The position numbers and the translations under genes were made by a program. 64,000 bases of DNA from Heliocidaris tuberculata (taxonomy: Eukaryota; Echinodermata; Echinoidea; Camarodonta; Echinometridae), in NCBI GenBank assembly GCA_025618425.1, contig CM046842.1, forward strand, positions 25,455,562 to 25,519,561. Reading direction: 5' to 3'. Numbering within the stretch: the first letter of the stretch is position 1; each line of letters opens with the position of its first letter. The notes under the pieces are model-generated. The model had not been told where the DNA came from. It did not search any database and worked only from the letters and a program-made list of their open reading frames with translations. This document shows positions 43,400 through 55,300 of the stretch, one piece after another.

Positions 43400-44760
43400 T
43401 AAGCAGAACAGGACATTATTTACGCGAATGTCGCACTCCTCATCTTCTCTGTTGAAGCAAAAGTGGTCATGAAAAGGAATCAGATTGACCTTTTGGACAT
43501 GAACCCCTCATGGCTCCCTTACTATATGTATCAAGAAAACCCTTTCATCCAATGAGAACAGACACCCACTTCAAGCAATTCAACAAAAGTAAACCAGCAA
43601 ATTATGTCCTAATGTATGTAGGTACCCATATACCTTTAGCACACATGCCTACTGTGGAAAGCCGAAGATGGAACCAACCCTGCATCTTGGTATCTACGAA
43701 ACCCTTTATTCTTTTGAGAATGGATGTTTCCTTCAAGCATTTCAACAAAAGCAAACTAGCAAAGTATGGTATTTTGTATAAATCCCGGGAATACTGCCAG
43801 GTACATAATATACATGTACCTTTAGCACACATGTCTTCTGTGGAAAGCCCAAGGAGGAACCAACCCAGCATTATATCACTGCAACTGAGACTACCATAGA
43901 CTAACTAGGTGAATAGCAAGCCTGCAATATGCAAGCTGTATGACTTCACATAGGGGGGCACAGACATGGATCAGCAAGGATAGTCTTACAACAGCAAGGT
44001 GAAATACAATGTAGATGGACTAAGGTTGACTTTGCCTTCATCCTTGAGACATGCTGTATGAAGGCATCTATCATTCTTGCAATAAATGAAAGAAAGGATC
44101 CCTGCTAGAATGACACCTGATGCTGTTGAGTTTGGCTGACAGCTGAGGAAAGATCGCACAAAGCCCTTGGTTCAACAACACTCACTGCAAGAGTTGCCAA
44201 AGACAATCCAAGGGAAAGATGGGAAATACACTTTATTCCCAACCAGAAGTACTCAAAAGTCCAGCACAAGGAAGGATGTGAAACTCCCCCCAGATGGAGA
44301 TACATGTATGCATTGACATTTCCCATGGAAATGGACATAAAGCAGCAAAGAAAAAATGGCAAAGCAACATAGTCTGAGCCAGATATTTAGTGTGGTCACA
44401 TCATCATAACTCACACTATGATTGTCTTCTTGATTACAAAAATCAAGAGCGATAACTTCCAGGACTGGGAGGCATGAACGCTTTTCCAATTCATTCTGAA
44501 ACACTGTCGTAAATCATTTGTGGAACCTGCACTCATCGGTTCCTCAAGAGTAAGATTTGTTCTTCAATGTGTGGCCGGCAGCTAGGTGTGTTTCCCTTCA
44601 TTATAAAAACAAAGCTCACACCAGGGTTGCCAAAGATGATCCAACAGAAATATGGCATTCACAATGGCAACTACAACCTCAAACAGGGGTGTCATACATG
44701 TAGGTGTTGATGAATTCTGCAGAAACATGATTTAAGACTTACTTGGCTCACCAGCTTTTA
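43400..44760 (+). pseudogene. Degenerate piggyBac-like transposase remnants, internally duplicated
   Basis: Two repeats of the same block occur: KPFHPMRTDTHFKQFNKSKP (about 43528) and KPFILLRMDVSFKHFNKSKL (about 43700), the piggyBac (F/R)..FKQ(Y/F)...KP.KYG motif. Downstream scraps read YDFT-stop-GGTDMDQ (about 43950) and RWTKVDFAFILETC...ILAINE (44016-44095), the C-terminal GGTDxxDQ and WxxxxFxxxLDxxxxNA blocks. Many stops and frameshifts are present. No TTAA-flanked ends could be assigned. Confidence 0.75.
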
Positions 44761-45199
44761 GGAATCAACTGAGGCATTATTAACAGACAGACAACTGGCA
44801 CACTGGTTCCAATCTACAACATTATTACTAAAACAGTTGTAGGCTTCTTTACTCTGATTATAGAAGCTGCAAATTGGAGTCAGAGACTAGATCAGAGAAA
44901 GACTTGAGGAATAAAATGAAATGAAAAAATCATGAATAGTACACTAAGTTCACATGAAAACCCAGAAAGCAGATCTGGACAGGGGAAGATGATATCCCAT
45001 AGACAGGGTTTTCAAAGCAAAATAAGAAAAACAGAATGAGGCAGATTTTTAAAAAAAGGGAAGAATATAAAGAAAATGGAAGTTACATTAACAGTAAGCC
45101 TGTGGAATTGAGAATGATAAAGATGGCAAAGACCAGGTGATGGCCAAACTATATATCTGTGCAGACTATGGAGAGGATTACACAAGAAAGAAAATGATA

Positions 45200-45365
45200 T
45201 TGGAAATATGCAAGTGTGCGAACTGTGGGAGAGAGTACGATAAAAGAAGACCACTGGGTCATAAGCGATGAGCGCAACATATGGTTCCATGTTGTCTGCA
45301 CAAGTGTGGCCAATCTAACAAATGAGGAAATTGTACGCATTCATTTTCTAATGCAACCCTGGCTA
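45200..45365 (+). pseudogene. Broken PHD-like zinc-finger fragment
   Basis: CKCANCGREYD in one frame is followed, after a one-base shift, by EDHWVISDERNIWFHVVCTS. The C-x2-C ... W ... W-F-H-x2-C spacing resembles the PHD-like finger at the C-terminus of some DDE transposases. The central C-x2-C pair is missing (ISDERN), so it could not bind both zincs. Confidence 0.4.
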
Positions 45366-45649
45366 AAAGGAAACCATCTTCATCCAATTTGCAAATATTT
45401 ATTATATTTCTTTAAAATTAGATTACCTAAAAGTTCACTCATCCCACGACATATGATTGTTTTAACTTGCAATTCTAAATATTGTGCATGAGGCTCTACT
45501 GTTACATAACAAGTCAATGAAGTGATTGTGGGCTGTGAGCATGGAAAACTACCAAGCAGTGAAGAGCGGCTCAAACCAGTCTCATTGTCTCAGTGGATAA
45601 AGGTAAAAATTTGTCATGATGAGAGATTATTCAGCAACATAGACTCTTC

Positions 45650-46205
45650 CTTAACCCATAGGAGTTCACAATTTTCTTAAGGTCTGAATAAATCAGCTCT
45701 TTCTCCTCAAATTGGCACAAATTATTCTTATTTTCCACTCCTACATAGTTTTAAAAAATGAAAATGTATATCAAATGGTGATACATACTAGTACCAAGTC
45801 TGAAGTTAATGGATCAAATGGTTGTTGAGATATCGCTTTAACAAGGCTAAAAAATGCAATTTCAGAATTGACCTCTATGACCTTTGAATTTTGACCTACG
45901 TATCCCAAAATCTAATGAGATCGTCTACCTATGGTGATACATACTAGAACCAAGATTGAAGTTTATACCTCAAATGGTTCTTGAGTTATCACAAGAATGA
46001 GGCTAACACCTGAAATTTCAGAAATTTACCTCTGTGACCTTTGACCTTTAACTTACGTACCCCAAAATCTAATCAGATCATCTTCCTATGGTGATACATA
46101 CTAGCACCAACTTTGAAGTTCATACTTCATGTGGTTCTTGATTTATCGCGAGAGCGAGAAATCGTGAAGGACGGAGGGACAACCTGAAACCATAATGCCT
46201 CTGGC
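45650..46205. repeat. Diverged tandem repeat of about 156 bp with GACCTTTGACC motif
   Basis: GTGATACATACTAG recurs at 45778, 45934 and 46091. Each unit contains TCAAATGGTTCTTGAG, GACCTCTATGACCTTTGA and CCCAAAATCTAATGAGATC blocks. The array ends in GGACGGAGGGACAACCTGAA and an inverted CCTCTGGCACCACTTTTGGT / GGTGGGCAGAGG-like motif. A related single piece is at 60780-60960. Confidence 0.85.
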
Positions 46206-46686
46206 ACCACTTTTGGTGGGCAGAGGAATAAAAATGAATATTTACAAATGAAAACTGTCAATGTTTTCGTATTTTCATTTCAGACACAACATTACATTTC
46301 ATAGCATTGGCATAGCATTAAAATCATGTCATCCAGAAAAAAAATGGTGGTACACTTACAATATACAATGCAGCACTAAAAAGACCGTCTTTGACGGGTT
46401 AAAGATAATCTGGAGTTTTTGGTCTTGCCAGAAAATAAAATTTCACACGATCAAACCAAAATTTACACTCAATGCTCAAAATTACAAATAAATGATACTT
46501 GCAAAACAATTTTGATACAAAATATATAATTGCAGAGTAACAGGCAAGAATAGATATTTTAAAGAAGTTGACTAACTGACCCACATGCATAGTATGTGGT
46601 GTGATCTTTGCAAATATGAGTTGTACTTTTTTGTGAACGTGAATTTCCAGCAATAATTTTGTTGGTTTGTTTATATTTTGGTGATC

Positions 46687-46848
46687 TGGGCCCTATTTCA
46701 TAAAACTTGTTATTAGTAACAACTGCCACATTTCTATGACAAATTAGCTCTCAGCCAATCAAATGCTATGATTTCAATAGCTTATAACAGTTAATGTGAC
46801 TTGTTATTTAATAACAAGTTTTATGAAACAGGGCCCAGATTAGCTTCA
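46687..46848. repeat. MITE, GGGCCC...TTTCATAAAACTTGTTA family, third copy
   Basis: GGGCCCTATTTCATAAAACT and GTTTTATGAAACAGGGCCC are perfect inverted ends apart from one or two bases; core CTCAGCCAATCAAATGC. Confidence 0.9.
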
Positions 46849-46857
46849 ATTATCTAT

Positions 46858-46935
46858 TATTATGAGTACTTATCATCACCTCTAGTTGCTGCATCTTGGC
46901 ATCAATGAGAGAGGTCAGAGAGTAGTCATGATTGA
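46858..46935 (-). pseudogene. Diverged copy of part of the last TRPA exon
   Basis: On the minus strand, IDAKMQQLEVMISTHN matches IDSKMQQLEAMTSTQE of the last exon. It lies 250-320 bp beyond the stop codon and carries a stop and substitutions, so it is a relic. Confidence 0.85.
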
Positions 46936-46989
46936 GGTTTTCCACTCTAACTCACCGGAAATCGTAACAAATAAAAGTACAAGAACTCA

Positions 46990-47165
46990 AGATTAACTTC
47001 AATTGCTAGAAAACCAGAAACTTTTCGGACATGAAACTTTCATGTACTGTAAATGACAAGCATTTTTGCGGAAAGGATTTCATGTGAATCCCCAAACTTC
47101 AGCGTGCTGTCAGTCATGATTTGAAAATTTTGCAAATCTAAATCACTCACAAAATTTGCTACAGC
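46990..47165. repeat. Degraded repeat related to the GAAACTTTCGCG MITEs
   Basis: Contains AACCAGAAACTTTTCGGACATGAAACTTT near the left and TCTAAATCACTCACAAAATTTGC near the right, matching the interior of 394-584. It lies directly downstream of the TRPA stop codon, so it is part of the 3' UTR if transcribed. Confidence 0.5.
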
Positions 47166-47183
47166 TTTGTAGTTTTGCATTAC

Positions 47184-50100
47184 CTAGTAACCCTTTTTCA
47201 TATCTATTTTATTGAACCTGTCTTGTATAGCCTGAATTTGTTGCTTGAGTTCCTGAGTACTGGTCATCGCCTCGAGCTGCTGCATCTTAGAGTCAATGGC
47301 ACTCTCTGCGAGCATGTTCAGCTTGTTCCTCATGTCATTAATATGCTCAGACATGTCCTCTATCTTCATTTCCGTTGTCTTGGTGAACTCTACACTCCCC
47401 TAAAATGATAAACAAGCAGAAATGACGGAAAAATTGACTATTGAGGATATGAAGAATTTGTTTAATATTATTTCACTTCATCATGAATCTACATGTATGT
47501 TATTATATTTAGACATGAACAGAAGTGGGGACAAGAGATGTACATGGACATGTAACTTTTACTGTGCGAAGTGGTTTAACTTTCTTCAAAATTTTACCAA
47601 AATTTGATCAATGCTTACTTTTCAAATGTCTGCACTTCATTAAAGGTACATGTAGAAGATAGTTTTGGGAAGCTCTCAAAAACTTTTCGTGAGATTTCTT
47701 TGATTTTACTTAATAAACAGCACGGTACTAACATAACTAAGATGCTGTGAAGTTTTTTCCTCCTCAAGTGAAATATTTATCGAATGAGAGGTGAAAAGTA
47801 ATAAAAATCCCTGGCCCAAAAAGAGAGGGGATGTAAATTCAAACAACGGCCACACACATTACGCACATAGGGATTGCTGTGTGTTATAGAATACGCTGCA
47901 CACAGTGCGAAGCGCTGGGTTTATTGTGCGGGGAACCTTCGGGTGGATATGGTCTTAGCGTGAGGCAGTGAAAAGCCGTTACCAAGCATTTCTTACAGAT
48001 ATTTACACTAAAATTTGTTCGAAATCGTGAATGGAATGTTAAATAATCTCGTACATGTGTCTTATGATAAAAGGAGAATAGTATGTGACTATGTTAGATA
48101 AGTTTCTTGCCAGCCTTGTTTTTCCTACCGAGACTGTCTGTGAGCTTTAACCATATATTATTTCACAAAATATTGTGGACAAAACTTGTAGGAAATTTAT
48201 TACCCTTTCTTATGATACCCAACTTTACGCATAAGAATTATTGAAAATTAAGATTGGAGTTTCTTTTCTGTCCATTATTTTTTGATCAATGTGGATCAAT
48301 GTGGCACTCCAATAGTGTTTTGTTTCATTGTTAACGTGGGTATGAAATACCTTCATAGGAATACGCTACACAATCACTGTACCCATTTTTGTTCCACGAA
48401 GAAACACAAATCCCTTCTCGATTAAAACAAATTGCTCGCATTCTTAACCCTTTGCCTACGGGAACCGGGTAGTCCCTGTATTAAAGTGAATTGGAAACTT
48501 TGTAGAGTCTTGATAAAATCTGAGCTGCCTGGCCCTACATGCTATCAGTGTATGTTATATGGTGTAAAAAGGAAGCCCAGGGAAAAAAATGCACTTCAAA
48601 ATCATCATGTGCTTCACAAAAGTAAACATATACAAGTGATCGGAAATGCCAGACTTATCCCCCCCCCCCCCTCCCCCCCATTAGACTGCAGTGTTAGACT
48701 AAAGCTTACCCTTGTATGGATTCATAAATGGCAGTATTCAGTCACAGATACCTTAATAATAACATTGTATATTTGAAAACCTTTCTATGCCTGGCTATTT
48801 ATTCATCCTTCTGAACATCATTATACAAGACAGATATCAAAATTCAACAATTTATCAAATCACACCTCCACAAAGTTTCCGATTCCCTTTAAGCCTTATG
48901 GGAATTAGAGAATACAGCAGTCAACGGGTTAAGTGGGATTTGTCACCCACGGCACAGAAGGGCTTAACGAAAAAAATTGATTGGTAAAGTCTGCGAAGAA
49001 TATAATTACCTTCTTCTCAAGTTCTTCAAGAAACGCGACCAGCTGGTCATGGATTTCCTTGTACCCAATGGCTTTGTAGTAGAGCTTGTGCATCGGGGAG
49101 ATTTCAGTCCTGATGAACTTCACTTGGTCTCTGAGAACACTATTCTTCCATAACAAGAGAAGTGCGTTGTCCTGGACATCGAGAATGCCTTTGGCCTACA
49201 TAAAATATAAAGAAAATGTAATGATATCTTGCATATTGAAGGGATTTATACAAAATTTAGCCAAGATAAGCATTTAGGGAAAAGAGAGGGTAAAGATCAC
49301 GGCTTGTTGCAGTATAAACTGTCACACTGCATATAAAGTAGTCTTCATAAACTTCATCAGATCCCTAAAAACACTGTTCTTCCATAACAAGAGATGTGCG
49401 TTGTTCTTTGACCATCAAAGTGCATCAGTCGAGGCAAAATGAAGAAAAAGCTAGTGATAACTTGTACACTGACGGAATCTAAATCAAATTAAGCTCAGGC
49501 ACAGTGCATACAAACACATTAAGAAAAAAAGACTGCCCAGATAAAATTTGCTGATGAAGGATTTTTGTCAATGTATTATTTCCACTTTTCACTCTCCATA
49601 CATTTAACTCTTTGTTTAACTTCATCTGATACAACAAAGTACTGATGTCCTACAACAGGAGGAATAAAAATGATTTCCAGTTACACACATTTAGCTCAGG
49701 TTAACCAACTTTTCACAGAATATTTTCACAGAATATTGGTAAAGAAATCTTAATAAATGTACATAGAGAGCAGGAAACAAGGTTGTAGGAGGCTTGATGG
49801 CTCAGTGGTAGAGCAGTGGTCTCGTAACTGGGAGGACCCGGGTTGAAAACCAAGCAGACATGCTAGTGCCGTTTGGTAAGGCATTAATCCTCATTACCAA
49901 GTCCCTCTGGAAGGACTTAAAGCCCCCGGTCCCCTGATTGTTTACTTACAAGCATGCACATGCTTTCTTAGTAGTCAGGTAAAATAAACCATCAACCTTA
50001 TTACCTTAATCACCTCTGATCCCTTTCCAAATCAAACTTACCTCAAGAGTACGCTTATACATTTTCGCCTTTGTCTGTATGATTTCAATGTCATATACAG

Positions 50101-52284
50101 CCAAACCAGTCTGCAATGCAGAGATAAAGAAATAAAATTACTTGGTTATTACACAATATTTTGAAACAATAACTGTTTAAAGGGGAGAAACATACTACGC
50201 ATCTTAGCATGATTTCAGCAGTTGATAATGGATAAGCAGCAAAATTACACACGAGTATGTAGAAATTTACATTAGAGTTATTTAGACAGTCATGTGGGGA
50301 ATGAAACGCAGGTGAAATAATTCTCACCTAAAGACAACCTGCATTTTCATTTAGAGCAGAGCCTTATTCTCAAGAACTGAGGTTCATTTGAGTGCTCAGA
50401 GTAACCCTAAAATATGTAATGAGTGTCCATGGTTCACCAGCTATCCCATTTACATGTACACACTATTAGTTCAATCAAAGAAAAACCCAAATAAAACACA
50501 CAATTAACCTTTCATTTGTCATGAGTGCAAATTGACACAATAGCAGGCATGCTAAACAAATCTGCACAAGAATTATTTCCACTGAGCATGACAAAAGTGT
50601 TGTATAAAACCCACTTCCAGTCTTAAAGGGTACCAATCACCAACAAATATTTTGCTCTGTACGTTAGAGGTTCCATGTCATTATACTGTATTCAAAATAT
50701 GGGCTTCAAATATTACTTCTATAACGAGATATTGCGAGTTTAATTACACTCTCCATAAGCATAAAAGCAAATCGTGAGTAGACTACTTGACGCACCCGTA
50801 CGCACTCGCCCAGATAAAGGCTCGCGTGGAACTCAACTCATAGTTTGGTTCCGCGCGAGCACCTTAATATTATCCTTTATTTCCTTCATACTCCTAAACT
50901 GTTGACCTATAGAGAACCAGGTAAAGTTCTGTTAGGTGAATTTTATACTTTCTAGCAGTCCAAATTATTTTTTTCAGGTGGTTGGTACACTTTAAGCTAC
51001 CTGATAATCCTTTAATGCCCTTTATGTACTCATTTTATACTGAAAACTGTTAAATAAACATGAAGACATTGGTACATGTAAAACTACTCCTTCAGAAATA
51101 TGCTGTGGCACAGGCATGTTATTTGAGTGACAGTGTGTGTGTTTGTGTGTGTAATTGGCTATTTACAGACGTGTATCAATCAGATATGAATTACGTCTGG
51201 GGAACGGCCTTTAACGTCACCAGCTGAAAGACATGACTCAGTTTCGAATCTGGGTCCGATCAGAGTCAGTTTGTAAGTGAAAACAGAGAGGGGATGGTGG
51301 ACATTATAGAGGGTTTCCAGAAGCAGCTACATGTATGCTGGAAGACATAACAATAAAAACCTCCGCACTAGACCATGACAACAACGGTTTTTCATAGTCT
51401 GATGCACAGGTTTTTATTGTTATGTCCTCCAGCGTGAATGCCATGAGAACCCTCTATTGCTAGGCCAACTCACATCTCCCTTGGGTGACACATAGAGAGT
51501 TGAAGTGTACCAATCACCTGAAAAAAACAATTTGTGTACAGCTAGAAAGTATAAAATCAACCTCAAAGAACTTTGTCTGGTGTTATATAGGTCAACAGTT
51601 AATGAGTATGAAGGAAATAAAGGTTAACATGAAACTCAGAGTTTGGTTCTGCACGAGCCTTCACCTTGAGGACCGCATATGGGTGCGCCGAGAGTTTACT
51701 CACGAGTCGCTTTTACGCTTATAGAGAGTGTAATTAAAATTGCAATATCTCTTTATAGAATTAATATTTGAAGCCCGTATTTTGAATATAGTATATAACG
51801 ACATGCAACCTCTAACATACAGAGCAAAATCATTTTTGGTGATTGGTACCCTTTAACAATTAATCGGCATGATAGACTTCTTACCAGGAGGTTCATGATA
51901 AGTATCGGCATGAAGATGATGAACAGAACGAAGATGATATGTGTGGAGGCTGGGTAGAAGACCATACTTGTAAAGTCCACCAAGGCAACTGGCTGGTAGA
52001 GGTAATCGAGGGAATGAAAGACGTCACTGAAGTTGATCTCACCAGTTGCCATTCCCACAATCTTGGCTAGAGAGTTCCCCAATGTGTGAAAAGGTGCCTA
52101 GAAATATAATGATAATGAAAATAAAGAGGTATAGTATGATAATAGTAATTTCAATAAAAATAATAAAAGTGAAAAAAATAATCTCCATAAAGAAAAATGA
52201 TGATGATAATAATAATAGTAATAATAATAATAATTATAATAATTATAATAAATATGAATAACAATGATAATAATCATAAAAATC

Positions 52285-52317
<33 letters not shown>

Positions 52318-55300
52318 GAATGAATAAATCTCTCCAGTGGCCATGCCCAGGATCTTGGCTATGGAGTACCCCAGTGTGTGAAAAGGAACCTACAAAGATA
52401 ATTATTTGAATTTTTTAAAGTACTGTATAGCATGTCCAGCTACCACTCCCTGAAAAGCATGGGTAACAGAAATACGTGTAAAAAGTATTTTCATGTCAGT
52501 TGCACTAATCTATGAACACAAGAATAGATGGGGAAAAAAACAACACATCTTTGTTTCTAGCTGATTCTGGATTGACTGAAATTCTTGACCCCAAAATTGT
52601 TACAAAGTGGTTTGGTTGATGTATCTAAAAACATTACTAAAATGCTCCTTAGCAAAATGTGGACAAAGATCTGTTTTAACAATAAATACCTGATTTAAGA
52701 GTAAGATACAAAAGACCACAGCAAAGGTCATGATAAAGATGCCAACAACAAAGATGAAGTTTAGAAGAGTAGAAAGCACCTCTGCAGAATAGGAAAACAA
52801 AAAGAAATTGAAATTTTTAAAGAAATATATTGTAGTGTTATATATATGTATGTCTTAATTATATTACAAGAAAAATATGATCTTTTGTGATAAAATTGAT
52901 ATTGCAAACCATGGTATATCAAAAAAAAAAAAAAAAAAGCATTCAGTAATTTTCATCTCAATTTAAACAATAAACAATTTGGTAAAAGCAGGAAGCATAG
53001 TTTCTTATCATTTTTAATGTGAATAGTTCATATAAACAAATATATACAAGTACATGTATAACTTCTTGTTACATGTACATTATGTATAACTTCTTGCTAC
53101 ATGTACATTAAGATTTAAGTTAGATTAGAAGCTGCATAATTACTCTTAGATTCTACATGTACGACATGTGGCCACCAAACATTTGAATCTTGTAGAAACT
53201 CATGGACAGGTTATATCATAATTAGTGCTGTAGCTCACAAGCTAAATCCTGGTCGGGTATGGCTTGTTAACTTTTTGAAATCCTTACCGAGTTCTGGACC
53301 GGTCCAGTAACTTGTTAAAGGAGCACAGTTAAATATGTCATCAAAATTCTGACACCAATAAATGTCTGTTCTTTTCCTTAGAGGGCTTTGTAACACATAT
53401 TCAATAGACTTTTGGCAGACATGTGCATACACACAAATATATTAGAAAAATGTTACTTTCTTAGTGATAAAAGATGACAAAAGTGAGCTTTTTCGTAACG
53501 CTTTGGTACTGGACCTCTGTTACCAAGTTGACCCGATTCGAGTTTTAGTCTGGTTCGTGTCTGGCTCATCTCAAAACCTTCAGTCTGGTGAGTTTAAGAC
53601 CGGTTCTGGTTCTGAGCTACAGCACTAAGCATAATGCACCATGTGTTGCACATAAACAAAATATAATTACTATTCCCGGCCCGGAATGGCGAACACGGGC
53701 TCGCTCAGTAACGGTACCCCGGTCCACACAACTGCATAAATACTCGCCAAACTGCAGTTTTCCTCGAGTTAATCTCCTGACGATGAACAGAGCACACTGT
53801 TCGAAACGTGTTGAGACAGATAATACTCCTTTACCGAAAGATTACCGTAGTTCGAAAATTCTCTTTCAGAACTACTCTACAGAGGAATATAAACAGTTCT
53901 TTTCAGAACTACACCTCGTAACTTCTGTGACCTGCTCAGAACTTTCCTGATCTCGATTGCTCTTTCTTCCTTTTTCTTCTTTCCTCTTTCAATTTCACTT
54001 CATTTTTGGTGTATAAACACCGAAAACAAAAACCAAAAATAGTCTTGTGTAAGTGTTTAAATTAATTTCATTCCATTTTCATCTCTTTCCTTCCCTTTCA
54101 CTTTTCCGAAATTCCTCTAAACGCCCCAAAAGTGGGTTATTTTTCACGAAAGAATATATCGACAGCCTTTTCACAGAGGCTTCCACATGGTGTTACCGAA
54201 AGCCTTCAAATGTGAATAAGCACTCACCATGGAAACATACAGAGAACATCTAAATTACTATTCTGTAAGAGTCAATCATACCGAGAAACATGAAGATATA
54301 GAGACCAAAGAAGGGCACCGTCTGCAGGAAGAGGATGAAGTTGAACCAGGTCAGAAACACTGCAAAGGCACCAAGTTGCCATTGCCAATCCTGAAAGAAA
54401 AAACACATATGACGAGAAAACATTTGTAAAAGGAAATGTTCAACATGTAGTTAGCTTTCCATGCTAACAAACGATAACTGACACCAATAAATAGATTTGC
54501 TGTGCATGTATCTGCCTTGGTGTGGGGGTGTGTGGGTGTAGGTGAGTGGGAGACAGTGTGTGTGTGTGCCTCTCTGCTTTATACTCATTCCTATTTGACA
54601 CTGCTGACCTATGTCCGTTTCTGTCCTCAAGAAAAAAAAAATCATTATCAACTTACAATTACTGTCACTGGTAAAGTTTCAATATCTTTTTCCTACATGT
54701 ATATATTGGTTGTGGGTGGGTGGGCGGGTTTGTGGGTGTGGAAGATAGTGAGGGTTGTTTCTTTGATTCTCTGTGGGCTATTCTTCCTTATCTTTGCCCC
54801 TTCCCTTTTATTTGGTGGTCTTTTTGCTGTACAAATGGGTGTGTGTGTGTGTGTGTGTTGGGTGGGTGTGTAATCTATAATGTACTTTTAGAAAGTAAGG
54901 ATAATGAACATAAAAAGGCAATAGCTCGAAATAAGTTAAGTCTACATCTAAAGAAATGGAATTATTTTGAATGTTGGACGGAAGGAGGACATACACGATA
55001 ATATCACAAATAGTTTTAAAGAAATTATATTCATTATTACAATTGCCCTATATACTTTGAATTTGCACCTATAAGGTTTTAATCTATACCTTGTTCAGTT
55101 AAATTGTACTATTGGTGTTTATTTATGGATGGCACATTATGGAAATATATAATTTGTATTGTGTTTATTGCCATGTTGAATTATATTGTGTATTCAATGC
55201 TCAATTTGTAATTATTCGTTTTGAAAAACTGAATCAAGGAATAAAAAATTATGAAAAGAAAAAAACAAAGTAATTCAGAGTGGGTTGTTTCTTTGGCTGC

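Noticed and set aside
49786..49860. True tRNA gene
   Set aside because: The A box is good, but the B box is altered (GGGTTGAAAACC), no acceptor stem closes, and a SINE body follows.
53762..53812. Possible hammerhead ribozyme (CTGACGA...CGAAAC)
   Set aside because: An extra T separates CTGACGA from stem II, and I could not find a matching stem III strand with a cleavage-site triplet upstream. It is more likely a decayed retroelement hairpin.
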